NCBI GenBank assembly: GCA_040902895.1
Contig: JBBDWL010000062.1
Span: 62,001 to 126,000 of the forward strand
Origin: JALYRV01 sp040902895
Lineage (GTDB): Bacteria > Acidobacteriota > Vicinamibacteria > Vicinamibacterales > SCN-69-37
Reading direction: 5' to 3'
Length of the DNA: 64,000 nucleotides
Positions 48,917-57,434 of the stretch are shown here, in pieces (the first letter of the stretch is position 1; each line of letters begins with the position of its first letter). A program made the translations under genes and the position numbers. The notes below the pieces were generated by a model, which was given only the letters and a program-made list of their open reading frames with translations, ran no database searches and had not been told where the DNA came from.

Positions 48917-51418
48917 ATGCTGCCGTCGTTGATACAGGACGTGACTTACGCGGTTCGCGGGTTGCGGAAACACCCGGCCTTCACAGTCGCCATCGTGTTG
49001 TCGCTCGCCCTGGGCATTGGCGCCAACACGGCGATCTTCACGTTGATGGACGCGGTGCTGTGGCGGATGCTGCCTGTGAGCGATCCCGGAAGTCTGCTGA
49101 TAATTGCACGGCGGGATGGCCGCAACGTCCGGCCCGGATTCACCTACGACGAGTTCCGGCTCCTGCGCGACTCACGTGATGCGGCGCAGGTCGCGGGATC
49201 CGCCTCTGCCCCGATCCACGTCAGCGTTGATGGTCCTGCCGAACCCACGGTGCAGGGACAACTCGTCACCGGCAATTACTTCGCGTTGTTAGGGGTGAGG
49301 GCTGCGATTGGACGGACAATCGGCCCCGAAGACGACCGCGTCCCAAATGGCCATCCGGTGGTGATGTTGAGTGACGGATATTGGGAGCGCCGATTCGCAC
49401 GCGATCCAGCCGTCGTCGGTCGCACCGTCAGGCTATCGGCCCTGCCGTTTACGGTTATTGGCGTGACGCCGCCGGGATTCTTTGGCGTCGAGGTCGGCAG
49501 TTCCCCCGATCTCTTCCTGCCGATCATGATGCAACCCACGGTGATGCCGGCAGTCGAGAACCTGCTGGAGGATCCTTTGATCAGCCGAACGTGGGTACAA
49601 GCCATCGCGCGCACGCGACCAGGCACAAGCGCGGAACAGGCTGCGGCCGTGCTTGATGCCGTCCTTCGCGGTGATGCAAGAGACGCAAGCGCGCCGCATC
49701 CAAATGTCATCCTCACTCACACCGGTGCGGTCTCGGTATTGCGGCGCCAGTTTTCGCTTCCCCTGTTCGTGCTTCAAGCCATGGTGGGTCTGGTCCTTCT
49801 GACAGCATGTGCGAATACCGCAAACCTGCTGCTCGCCCGTGCCTCTGCACGGCGTCCGGAATTTGCGATGCGGCTCGCGCTTGGAGCGAGCCGCCCACGC
49901 CTGGTGCGCCAGCTGCTGGTCGAAAGCCTTGTACTCGCATCTATCGGTGGCCTGTTTGGACTTCTAGTCGCGAGTTGGACGACGGAGCTGCTCCTTGCCT
50001 ACATCTCGTCGGGCCGGACACCGATTACGCTGGATGTCACACCCAATTCCAGAATTCTGGCGTTTACGACCGCCGTGTCACTCCTCACCGGCGTCCTGTT
50101 TGGTCTTGCGCCCGCGTGGCGGCTCACGCGCATCGATTTGCAAAGCGCGCTCAAAGGCGTCCGCGGCTCGGTTACCCGAGGTCTGCGATTCGATCGCGTG
50201 CTCTCGATCGCGCAGCTGGCACTATCGTTGGTCTTATTGATTGCGGCTGGTCTATTCGCGCGCAGCCTCCAGAACCTCGCCGGCGACGACAACGGACTGC
50301 GGCAGCGCGTGATCACCACGCGGGTAGAACCGAAGGGGAGCGATCAGAGAGGCATCGCCGGAACGGCAGAACGTCTCGATCGCACGTATCAGGATCTCAT
50401 GCGCCTGGTTCGGGATCTCCCCGATGTTCAAATGGCGAGCATGGCGAACACGATTCCAACCGCGCCGACATCGACGTCGAGCCAGGCGATCCTGCTGCCG
50501 TCTGGTCTGCAGGTGCGTATACCCGTATTGATGGTGTACCCGAATTACTTCAGTACGATTGGCGTCCCGCTCTTGCGCGGACGCGACTTCACGGAAGCCG
50601 ACCTCCAGCTGTCCGCACCGGCGGTATGCATCGTCAACGAATCTTTCGCGCGGCAAATGTTCCCGGAAGGTGACGACCCGATCGGCAAGCCTTGCGCCAC
50701 GCGACGCCGCCCGCGGCTGCTGTCCACGATCGGACAGGCGGACACCCCGATGCCCGCCGAACCGTTCGCGATCGTCGGCGTGGTCCGAGACTCACGGTAC
50801 AGCAACCCGCGGGGTGAGACGCGTCCGGTGATCTACTCGACGTTTCTCCAGACGAACACCGGACGAGGGCAAATGGTCCTGCACGTTCGCACCAGCGGGA
50901 ATCAAGGCGCCGTGATCCAGCGCATCCGCGAAGCGGTCGCAACTCTGGATCCGGCTCTGCCGATGTTCGACGTCCGCACGCTCGAGGAAGAAATGAATGC
51001 CGCCCTGGTACAGCAACGGCTGATCGCGTTGCTCTCGGGCGTGTTCGGCGGGCTCGCGTTGGTGCTGGCGTGTGTTGGCCTCTACGGTTTGTTGGCATTC
51101 ACGATCATGCAGCGGAAGCATGAAATCGGCATCCGCATGGCGCTCGGCGCACGGCGCGCGATGGTCGTCCGACTCGTGTTGTGCGATGCGCTGCTTCTGG
51201 TCGCAGTCGGTATTGCGATTGGCGTCCCCGCCGCCCTCGCCGTGGCCCGTCTCGCATCGAGTCAGATCTCCGGCCTCGTGTTTGGATTGGAGTCCACTGA
51301 TGCCCTGACGATCGCGGGCGCGATCGGGACGTTGACAGCTGTCGCGGCGCTGGCTGCGTACCTGCCCGCGAGGCGAGCGTCGCAAATCGACCCTCTGGTC
51401 GTTTTCCGTAGCGAGTAG
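48917..51418 (+). CDS. ADOP-type FtsX/MacB-like permease without prefix
   Basis: An 833-aa protein with both MacB-core/FtsX units (LSLALGIGANTAIFTLMDAVLWRML; NTANLLLARASARRPEFAMRLALGASR; end PARRASQIDPLVVFRSE) but, like the gene at 36105, no cytoplasmic prefix. It has no PadR gene of its own; it may be read with the ADOP operon upstream or after loss of the first part of the neighbouring remnant. Confidence 0.88.
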   Translation: MLPSLIQDVTYAVRGLRKHPAFTVAIVLSLALGIGANTAIFTLMDAVLWRMLPVSDPGSLLIIARRDGRNVRPGFTYDEFRLLRDSRDAAQVAGSASAPIHVSVDGPAEPTVQGQLVTGNYFALLGVRAAIGRTIGPEDDRVPNGHPVVMLSDGYWERRFARDPAVVGRTVRLSALPFTVIGVTPPGFFGVEVGSSPDLFLPIMMQPTVMPAVENLLEDPLISRTWVQAIARTRPGTSAEQAAAVLDAVLRGDARDASAPHPNVILTHTGAVSVLRRQFSLPLFVLQAMVGLVLLTACANTANLLLARASARRPEFAMRLALGASRPRLVRQLLVESLVLASIGGLFGLLVASWTTELLLAYISSGRTPITLDVTPNSRILAFTTAVSLLTGVLFGLAPAWRLTRIDLQSALKGVRGSVTRGLRFDRVLSIAQLALSLVLLIAAGLFARSLQNLAGDDNGLRQRVITTRVEPKGSDQRGIAGTAERLDRTYQDLMRLVRDLPDVQMASMANTIPTAPTSTSSQAILLPSGLQVRIPVLMVYPNYFSTIGVPLLRGRDFTEADLQLSAPAVCIVNESFARQMFPEGDDPIGKPCATRRRPRLLSTIGQADTPMPAEPFAIVGVVRDSRYSNPRGETRPVIYSTFLQTNTGRGQMVLHVRTSGNQGAVIQRIREAVATLDPALPMFDVRTLEEEMNAALVQQRLIALLSGVFGGLALVLACVGLYGLLAFTIMQRKHEIGIRMALGARRAMVVRLVLCDALLLVAVGIAIGVPAALAVARLASSQISGLVFGLESTDALTIAGAIGTLTAVAALAAYLPARRASQIDPLVVFRSE

Positions 51419-51464
51419 CCTCCCTACACTGCCCGTGAGGCCCCTCGTGGGCAACCGTCTGCCG

Positions 51465-51492
51465 CGAACGGCGCCCGGATTGACGCAAACGG
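51465..51492. repeat. 28-bp dispersed repeat, copy 1
   Basis: The 28 bp starting CGAACGGCGCCCGGATTGAC match 26 of 28 bases of 55521-55548. Both copies are intergenic and lie upstream of signalling genes (here the sigma factor). Whether this is a promoter-like site or a repeat element is open. Confidence 0.5.
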
Positions 51493-51551
51493 GCCGAAAG
51501 GCCCCGCGGCGTGGGTTTCCTGCGGCTCGTGCGTCATTAATGTAGGAAACA

Positions 51552-51623
51552 CACTTGACTTGCCGTGGTATCTGCGCGCCGCTGCTCAGCGCGAATCGGC
51601 AGGCTACCACGGCAAGTCAAGTG
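51552..51623. repeat. 72-bp palindromic element with perfect 19-bp arms
   Basis: CACTTGACTTGCCGTGGTA (51552-51570) is the exact reverse complement of 51605-51623; the 34-bp spacer is GC-rich and itself partly self-complementary. It ends 9 bp before the sigma factor ATG. It could be a REPIN/MITE-like mobile repeat, or an mRNA structure controlling the sigma gene. Confidence 0.7.
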
Positions 51624-51632
51624 GTTTCCCGG

Positions 51633-52178
51633 ATGATAGAGCGCATGGCGACCCCCGGCGGCGAGCCCGTCGACCCGATTGTCGTGGTTTACCGCGAGAC
51701 GATTGATCCGCTCTATCGCTACGTCTCGCGCAGTTGCGGGGGAGACAGGGCCCTTGCCGAAGACGTGACGCAGGAGACCTGGCTCCGCGCGGTGCGCGAC
51801 TGGCGCCGGAAGGGACCGCCCGAACAGCCGATCGCGTGGCTGACGACCGTCGCACGGAACCTCATCGTCACGCACTACCGCGGGCGGCGGCGTCCAGCGC
51901 CAGATTCGGCGCTCGAGGGTCAGGCGTCCACGGCCAATATCGAGCGTGAGGCCGAGGCGGCGCAAGCCGTCACCGCTGTGCATCACGCGCTGTCGCGCAT
52001 GCCGGCGTCGCAGGCGGAATTGCTCGAGACATTTCATTTCGACGAACGCGCGACGGCCGATATCGCCGACGAAGCCGGACTCTCGGAGCGCGCCGTCGAA
52101 GGACGGCTTCGCCGCGCGCGCCAGCGGCTCCGCCGCGAGCTCGTATCGCTCTTGAAAATCAATGGAGGCCCTCGATGA
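51633..52178 (+). CDS. ECF-type RNA polymerase sigma factor
   Basis: A 181-aa sigma-70 family protein. Region 2 (about residues 15-85) has DPLYRYVSRSCGGDRALAEDVTQETWLRA and PIAWLTTVARNLIVTHYRG; region 4 (about 115-175) has LLETFHFDERATADIADEAGLSERAVEGRLRRARQRLRREL. The frame is open through the palindrome upstream; ATG 51633 is chosen and ATG 51645 is also possible. It overlaps the next gene by 4 bp, the usual place for an anti-sigma factor. Confidence 0.93.
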   Translation: MIERMATPGGEPVDPIVVVYRETIDPLYRYVSRSCGGDRALAEDVTQETWLRAVRDWRRKGPPEQPIAWLTTVARNLIVTHYRGRRRPAPDSALEGQASTANIEREAEAAQAVTAVHHALSRMPASQAELLETFHFDERATADIADEAGLSERAVEGRLRRARQRLRRELVSLLKINGGPR

Positions 52179-53101
52179 TTCGCCCGCTTGATCCGCACGA
52201 ACCGACGCCCGAGTTCATGGCACATCTCGAGTGGCAGATCCAGTCGGCCATCCGTCGCGAGACGCGGCTCGCATCGCCGGTCGGTGGCGGCATACGCCGC
52301 CTGCGCGCAGCCGCCGCCATTGCCGCGGCGGTCATGGTCGGCGCCGCCGGCGGTGTTGCCTCAGGCCAGATACAGGACGCGCGGCAACGGCAGGGCATGA
52401 TCGAGAGCGCGCGCGCCGAAGAACAGCTGCTCCGCACGCGCCATGACCTGGCGAAAGCCGAATACGAAGATGCCAGGCGGCGCTTCGAAGTCGGCGTCGC
52501 GGGCCGCGAATCTCTGATTGCGGCTGAACAACAGGTGCGCGCGATGGAGGCGGCGATCAAGCGGCTCCAGATCGATCTCGCCGAGATCCAGGCGACGTCG
52601 GCGCCGCCGCGCAACGATCTCGATGCGCCGCTGGTCGGCAAACGCGACTTCGTGCGGGATCGGCTGATGCTCGACCTCGAGCTCGCGCAGCAGGCACTCG
52701 CCGCTGAGGAGCGAGCGCTGGCCGAAACGCGCGCGCGCGTTGAAGTCGGCACGGCCTCGGACACGGCGCGGCTCAGGGCCGAAGCGGAAGTCCTGCTGGC
52801 ACGCGACCGGATGCAGCTGCTGCGGTCACGGATCGACCTCCGGCAGCGTCACCTCCGCGGCGAGCTCGAGGCCGAAGCGCTCGTGGCCGCTGAGCGGCGC
52901 ACTGAATTGCAGCTCGCCCACGTGCGGGCGCAGCGCGAGATCGCTCTTGCGCGCGAGCGCCTGACCCTGCTGCGCAGGCAGGTCGAAGTCGGTCTCGCCG
53001 GCCAGCTCGAAGTGAAGCGCGCCGAGATTGCCATACTGGAGCGCGAGCTGGAGCTGCAGCGGATCCGCATCGAGCTCGAGGCGCTCGGCCGCGCGCGGTG
53101 A
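52175..53101 (+). CDS. Membrane-anchored coiled-coil protein in anti-sigma position
   Basis: A 308-aa protein: a cytoplasmic part of about 48 residues (HEPTPEFMAHLEWQIQSAIRRETR), one membrane helix (AAAAIAAAVMVGAAGGVASG), and about 240 periplasmic residues that are almost wholly helical. The helical part has three spaced motifs, ARRRFEVGVAGRESLIAAEQ, TRARVEVGTASDTARLRAEA and RRQVEVGLAGQLEVKRAEI, recalling the helix-turn-helix repeats of TolC-type channels. No zinc-binding anti-sigma motif is seen. Co-translation with the sigma factor suggests it holds or senses for it; this is inference. Confidence 0.7.
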   Translation: MIRPLDPHEPTPEFMAHLEWQIQSAIRRETRLASPVGGGIRRLRAAAAIAAAVMVGAAGGVASGQIQDARQRQGMIESARAEEQLLRTRHDLAKAEYEDARRRFEVGVAGRESLIAAEQQVRAMEAAIKRLQIDLAEIQATSAPPRNDLDAPLVGKRDFVRDRLMLDLELAQQALAAEERALAETRARVEVGTASDTARLRAEAEVLLARDRMQLLRSRIDLRQRHLRGELEAEALVAAERRTELQLAHVRAQREIALARERLTLLRRQVEVGLAGQLEVKRAEIAILERELELQRIRIELEALGRAR

Positions 53102-53164
53102 GCAACGGTCACGGATGCCAACGACCATCCGGTCAGGACCTCACGGTCGATGAATTCCGCGCGC

Positions 53165-53300
53165 TCATGAACGAGGACGACCGAAAAACAGAACGTATCC
53201 GTCGGCGTCCTTGAGTTCGAATCCACGCAAGCCATCATCGTCGTCCTTGAGTGGTTGCTCGCCCAAGAGGGTCCGATCAGGCTGAGGGCGCGGTTCATCG
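53165..53300 (-). pseudogene. C-terminal remnant of a VOC (glyoxalase-like) protein
   Basis: On the minus strand the frame reads GLRGFELKDADGYVLFFGRP and ends RS-stop, matching the last strand of vicinal-oxygen-chelate proteins (GxxEFxVxDPDGYxLxFG). Upstream the frame runs into the HNH gene without a VOC N-terminus or start codon, so only about 40 codons survive. It fills the 193-bp gap between the coiled-coil and HNH genes. Confidence 0.6.
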
Positions 53301-54341
53301 ATATTCGGGCGCGGTTTCTCTGAACAATGACGCTACCTCGGGGCCAAAGAACCGCTCCGCCTCGTAACCGTTGTGCGCCCGACACCGGAGCGCGATGTTA
53401 TCGACTGTCGCCTTACCGCCGGCCGCGAACGGGACGACATGGTGATACTCGAGACAACCGGTCTCCGAGCATCGCCGTCCGTCGCCGCTCTGGAATGCGC
53501 ATTGTCCGCCATCCCGGTCCCAGACCTTTCGTTTGACGTCGGCAGGAACGTGGCGCCCTTTGGGAGGTTCCTCCCGCGGAGCCCGCGGCCGCTGCACCGC
53601 CGCGGCCTTCTTTTTCATCAGGTCCTCGAGCAAGGCGTCGAGCCCTCGCTCGAGAACGGCTGCTGGATCGCCATTTGGCAACTGATGACGCAGGAGCGCT
53701 TGCGCCTGCCGGAGCTTGTCATGCGCCTTGCGCGTGAAGGTGACCTGAATCTTGTAGTGCTCTTCCGAGAGCGGAAGTATCACGGGCCGGCGAGTCGGCT
53801 GCGTGACGGTCGCAATTACAGATGGCCGCCACTCGGCCGTCGGAAGCGGGGCGCTCGGTCCTTCCGCTCCTGGCCCTGCGGGGCCTGCCGTGCGCGGCGA
53901 CGGCAGCTTTCGAATCATGGAGGGCACCGGCGGCTGCGGCCGGAGCCGAGCGATCAGGTGCTGGACCTCGTCCTTGCTCAAGTGGCGGGCGCTTTCGAGG
54001 ATCTGCTCATGATTCTCCAGCGTGAGCAGGGGCCGCAACAGTCTGACGGCGGTAAGCGTCAGCGCCCCTTCGGCCAGGTGGTCGAGAATCACCGGGAACA
54101 CGCGGCTCGCGCGTGCCACCTCGATGCGGTTGAGAGCCGAGTGCTCCGACAAATGGAATCGCTTGGTGCAGTATTCGAACAGCGACTTGTAGCCGAGCGA
54201 GAGATACAAGCGCCGCGCATCCAGCTCCGCAAGCGACGCGACAAACTTCGCGGTCGACTGACGTTCGCCGAGCGCGAGTCGATCGGTCTCGTCCACGAGT
54301 TGTTGATCCGACAATGCCGCGAATGAATCACGATGCTGCAT
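53295..54341 (-). CDS. HNH endonuclease-domain protein
   Basis: A 348-aa protein with an N-terminal helical region (about residues 10-140; LGYKSLFEYCTKRFHLSEHSALNRI), a proline-rich linker (about 145-190), a helical segment and a C-terminal HNH domain: CAFQSGDGRRCSETGCLEYHHVVPF, then VDNIALRCRAHNGYEAERFFG, with the HH pair, Asn and His of the nuclease. This layout is common in HNH families found in many copies in soil bacteria. ATG 54341 is used; TATACA five bases before it suggests a leaderless message. The target is unknown. Confidence 0.87.
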   Translation of the reverse strand: MQHRDSFAALSDQQLVDETDRLALGERQSTAKFVASLAELDARRLYLSLGYKSLFEYCTKRFHLSEHSALNRIEVARASRVFPVILDHLAEGALTLTAVRLLRPLLTLENHEQILESARHLSKDEVQHLIARLRPQPPVPSMIRKLPSPRTAGPAGPGAEGPSAPLPTAEWRPSVIATVTQPTRRPVILPLSEEHYKIQVTFTRKAHDKLRQAQALLRHQLPNGDPAAVLERGLDALLEDLMKKKAAAVQRPRAPREEPPKGRHVPADVKRKVWDRDGGQCAFQSGDGRRCSETGCLEYHHVVPFAAGGKATVDNIALRCRAHNGYEAERFFGPEVASLFRETAPEYR

Positions 54342-54630
54342 GAACCTGTATAACACGGCGATTTTCGACGCTCTTATCGTCCGCGGAACGAACGATCACC
54401 TCCCATTCCGACGGAAGTGCTATTCGCACGCAAATCGGGCGCGGTACTACCTCTATAGCAGTCAGGGAGCCCATCTCGCGCGGGTTTCAAGTCTTCGGAA
54501 ACATGCGTGGAGGAACCTGTCAAGACCTTTCCGCATTACGAATAGAAATCGGTGGCATGACTTTTTCGCAGCTCGTTCCAGAACGAGTCGCGCAAATCGC
54601 GGGCCACACCCGCATGCCTCCAATCGCCTT
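54342..54630. other. 289-bp intergenic region, nothing recognised
   Basis: Lies between the HNH start and the end of the DinB gene. It includes the HNH promoter end and a short inverted repeat CTCGTTC-CA-GAACGAG near 54573, but no convincing gene, RNA or terminator with a T-tract. Confidence 0.5.
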
Positions 54631-55461
54631 CTAACTCGACGGAGGCTTAAGGCCCAGCATCCGCATGTACGTCACGATGTTGCCGTAGTGCAGATTGCTG
54701 TGCGCAATGTTGGCCATCAGCGGCGGCGCGTTGCCCGCTGTGGCGTACACCGCCGCGCAAGCGGCCGTTGCCGCCTTGAGCTTCGCGATGATGGCCGCCT
54801 TGTCTCCGCCGGCCTTCTCCACCGAATCAGTCCACTCGACGCCTTGGCCCGCCTTCGCGCTGCCACAGTAGTAGGCATAGCCATCCGCGGTGTGCGCAAT
54901 CTGCTGGCCGAACGTCCGCACGGTGTCTGCCGGCCGATAGCTGTACTTGTCGGCGGGCACCATCTCGGCGGACTTCGTGACCCAGCCGCTGACTTCCTCG
55001 AAGCCTTTCGCGAGAACAGCGGCGGAGCCCGAAGCGGCCGGGCCCGAGGCCCCGGCCGCCACCGGCGCCTTCACGAAGTGGAACCTGCCCGTTCCCGGAC
55101 CCAGCGTCATGCGGCCGAAATACGCATCGTCGAACAGCATGCCGTCGAGGATCGCTTTCGTTGTGCCGCCGTCATCCTGAATGGCCACTTCCAGCTTCAG
55201 CGCGCCGGTCTTCGCATCGAAGACGCCACCGGTCACCACGCCATTCGGCGTCGCGCCGCTGGGCCCGCCGCTGCCGGTCACCGTGCGGCCATCGAACGTC
55301 AGGTTCAGCGTGAGGGTTCCGGAATCGGCGGGGCCGCCATCCGGAGCGGCTCTCCCGATCCAACTGCCCGAAAGGACGTCCGGCGACGATCCGGTCGATT
55401 GGGCCTGACTGGCGGCTGCCGTCAGCAGCAGTCCGCACACGACGATTGGCATTCTCTTCAT
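54631..55461 (-). CDS. Exported DinB-family protein with N-terminal lipocalin-like module
   Basis: A 276-aa protein with a signal peptide (MKRMPIVVCGLLLTAAASQAQ). Residues 25-125 repeat the beta-rich module also seen in the 127-aa protein at 21427 (VLSGSWIGRAA, TVTGSGGPSG). Residues 145-270 form a DinB four-helix domain with histidines placed for metal binding: QQIAHTADGYAYYC and ANIAHSNLHYGNIVTYMRMLGLKPPS. DinB proteins include thiol-dependent transferases and metalloenzymes; an exported version has no known substrate. The start at ATG 55461 is chosen for the signal peptide. Confidence 0.83.
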   Translation of the reverse strand: MKRMPIVVCGLLLTAAASQAQSTGSSPDVLSGSWIGRAAPDGGPADSGTLTLNLTFDGRTVTGSGGPSGATPNGVVTGGVFDAKTGALKLEVAIQDDGGTTKAILDGMLFDDAYFGRMTLGPGTGRFHFVKAPVAAGASGPAASGSAAVLAKGFEEVSGWVTKSAEMVPADKYSYRPADTVRTFGQQIAHTADGYAYYCGSAKAGQGVEWTDSVEKAGGDKAAIIAKLKAATAACAAVYATAGNAPPLMANIAHSNLHYGNIVTYMRMLGLKPPSS

Positions 55462-55520
55462 AAGAGGGTCTCCCGCATGAAGATTCTGCGGCCTTGCCGC
55501 GGGGCGCAACGGCTAATCCA

Positions 55521-55548
55521 CGAACGGCGCGCGGATTGACGCGAACGG
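55521..55548. repeat. 28-bp dispersed repeat, copy 2
   Basis: The 28 bp starting CGAACGGCGCGCGGATTGAC match 26 of 28 bases of 51465-51492. It lies 50 bp before the histidine kinase start in the divergent region; TTGACG within it could serve as a -35 box. Confidence 0.5.
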
Positions 55549-55597
55549 CAACCGGCGCCGCGTCGCCGCAGACCGCGCCGCGGGATGATGGCATAGA

Positions 55598-56719
55598 GTG
55601 TCACCGGTGCCGCCGCGCAGATCCCGTCTCATCCTCGTCGTCACCGCCCTCTGGATCGTGCCGGCGCTGCTTGCGATGATGAATCACATCGCGCAGGCAC
55701 GACTGCACGGCGAGCCCATGCCGGAGCTGCGGCACCTGCTTTTCACCGGTGGTGACTGGTTCGTCTACGCGTTCATTACGCCGCCGATCTTCGCGATTGC
55801 CCGGCGGTGGCCGATCACGCAAACCCGCGTCCGCTCACGCGTGATGTTCCATCTGGGAATGTCGCTCGTCTTCTGCGTCGCCTGGGCGGTGGCCGGCAAG
55901 CTGCTGCAGATCGCGATCGGCGTGTTCGTCGATTCGCGCTCTCTCGCGGAAGGGCTCGCGCCGCGCGACTGGATTAGCTGGATCTTTACGACGCTGCCTT
56001 TCGGCGCGATCGTGTACCTCTGCATCGCGGGCATCGCGCTCGCGATGCAGTACTATCTCGAGTCCCGGGAGCGCGAGCTGCAGGTGTCGCGGCTCTCCGA
56101 GCAGCTTGCCGGCGCGCGATTCGCGGCGCTCGAGGCACAGGTGAATCCGCACTTCCTCTTCAACACGCTCAACACGATTGCGGTGCGCGCGCGCGACGGC
56201 GACAGCGCAGGCACGGTGCGGATGGTCGAGCAGCTCAGCGACATGCTGCGCAGGACGCTGACCCGCCATCGGTCATCTGAGGCCACGCTCGGCGAAGAGC
56301 TCGATCTGGTGCGCCAGTATCTGGCGATCGAACAGGCGCGATTCGCCGATCGCCTGCGTCCTGAGTTCGCCGTGGATGAGAGTCTGCTGTCTGCTGCCGT
56401 CCCCAGCTTCGCGGTGCAGCACCTGGTCGAGAACGCGATTCGGCACGGCATTGCAACGCGCACCGCGGCGGGACGCATCACCATTGCCGCGCGGCGCATG
56501 GGCGACGTGCTCGAGATCTCGGTGACCGATGATGGTGACGGCATCGATGACACACGACCGATGCCGGAGGGCCGAGGGATCGCGAACACGCGCGAACGGC
56601 TGCGCGCACTCCACGGCGATGCGGCGAGTCTGACGGTCACGCGCGCGGCCGCCGGCGGCACAGTTGCGATCCTCCGTCTGCCCTGGCCGGAGATTGAGAA
56701 GGAGCAGGATCGTGGCTGA
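55598..56719 (+). CDS. LytS-type sensor histidine kinase
   Basis: A 373-aa membrane kinase with about four transmembrane helices (residues 10-155), a short coiled coil, and a His-kinase domain: phospho-acceptor His in ALEAQVNPHFLFNTLNTI, then the ATPase with HLVENAIRHGI (N box), DDGDGIDD and GRGIANTRERL. There is no separate sensor domain. Start GTG 55598 (another GTG nine bases later). It overlaps the response regulator by 8 bp and precedes an ABC exporter. Confidence 0.92.
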   Translation: MSPVPPRRSRLILVVTALWIVPALLAMMNHIAQARLHGEPMPELRHLLFTGGDWFVYAFITPPIFAIARRWPITQTRVRSRVMFHLGMSLVFCVAWAVAGKLLQIAIGVFVDSRSLAEGLAPRDWISWIFTTLPFGAIVYLCIAGIALAMQYYLESRERELQVSRLSEQLAGARFAALEAQVNPHFLFNTLNTIAVRARDGDSAGTVRMVEQLSDMLRRTLTRHRSSEATLGEELDLVRQYLAIEQARFADRLRPEFAVDESLLSAAVPSFAVQHLVENAIRHGIATRTAAGRITIAARRMGDVLEISVTDDGDGIDDTRPMPEGRGIANTRERLRALHGDAASLTVTRAAAGGTVAILRLPWPEIEKEQDRG

Positions 56720-57434
56720 CTGGGGCGTCCTTATTGCCGACGATGAGCCGGCCGCGCGCCGGGGCGTGCGGCAACTGCTCGCGGCGCATCCGGAATTCGC
56801 GGTGGTCGGCGAGTGCCGCGACGGCGCCGAAGTGCTCGCGTCGCTCGACAGCGCCAGACCGCACGTCGTGTTCCTCGACGTGCAGATGCCGGGTATCGAC
56901 GGCTTCGAGGTCATCCGCCGCCGGACGCCCGAGCGCATGCCGGCGGTCGTCTTTCTCACCGCCTACGATCAGTTCGCGATTCGCGCGTTCGAGGCGCAGG
57001 CGCTCGACTATCTGTTGAAGCCGGCGACCGAGGCCCGTTTCAGCGCCACCATCGAGCGGCTGAAGCGGCAGCTCCGCGCGGCCGCGCCACCGGCGTGCGA
57101 GCGGGCGATGGTCGTCGCCACCGCCCGCGGCGCGATGGTCGTACCCGTGCACGAGATCGACTGGATCGAGTCGGACGGCAACTACGCACGCATCTGGACG
57201 GGCGCGCGCAGCTATCTGCTGCGCGAATCGATGCGCGCGCTCGAGGCGCGCGTCCAGGCCGACGGGTTCGTGCGGGCGCATCGGCGCGCGCTGGTGCGCA
57301 TCGAGGGCGTACGCGCGCTCGCGGCAGCGCCCAACGGGGCGCTGCGCGCGCAACTGGCCGGAGGCGCGAGCATTCCCATTTCACGCAGACGGCGAGCGGC
57401 ATTTACCGCGGCCGTGCGATCGCGGAGTTACTGA
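56712..57434 (+). CDS. LytTR-family response regulator
   Basis: A 240-aa regulator: receiver domain (residues 4-120) with DDEPAA, phospho-acceptor Asp in HVVFLDVQMPGIDG and FLTAYDQFAIRAF/LLKPAT, then a LytTR DNA-binding domain (about 140-235; VPVHEIDWIESDGNYARIW, FVRAHRRALVRIEGV). The start is GTG, inside the kinase end. Partner of the kinase upstream; the exporter gene begins directly after its stop, so it may control that gene. Confidence 0.93.
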   Translation: MADWGVLIADDEPAARRGVRQLLAAHPEFAVVGECRDGAEVLASLDSARPHVVFLDVQMPGIDGFEVIRRRTPERMPAVVFLTAYDQFAIRAFEAQALDYLLKPATEARFSATIERLKRQLRAAAPPACERAMVVATARGAMVVPVHEIDWIESDGNYARIWTGARSYLLRESMRALEARVQADGFVRAHRRALVRIEGVRALAAAPNGALRAQLAGGASIPISRRRRAAFTAAVRSRSY

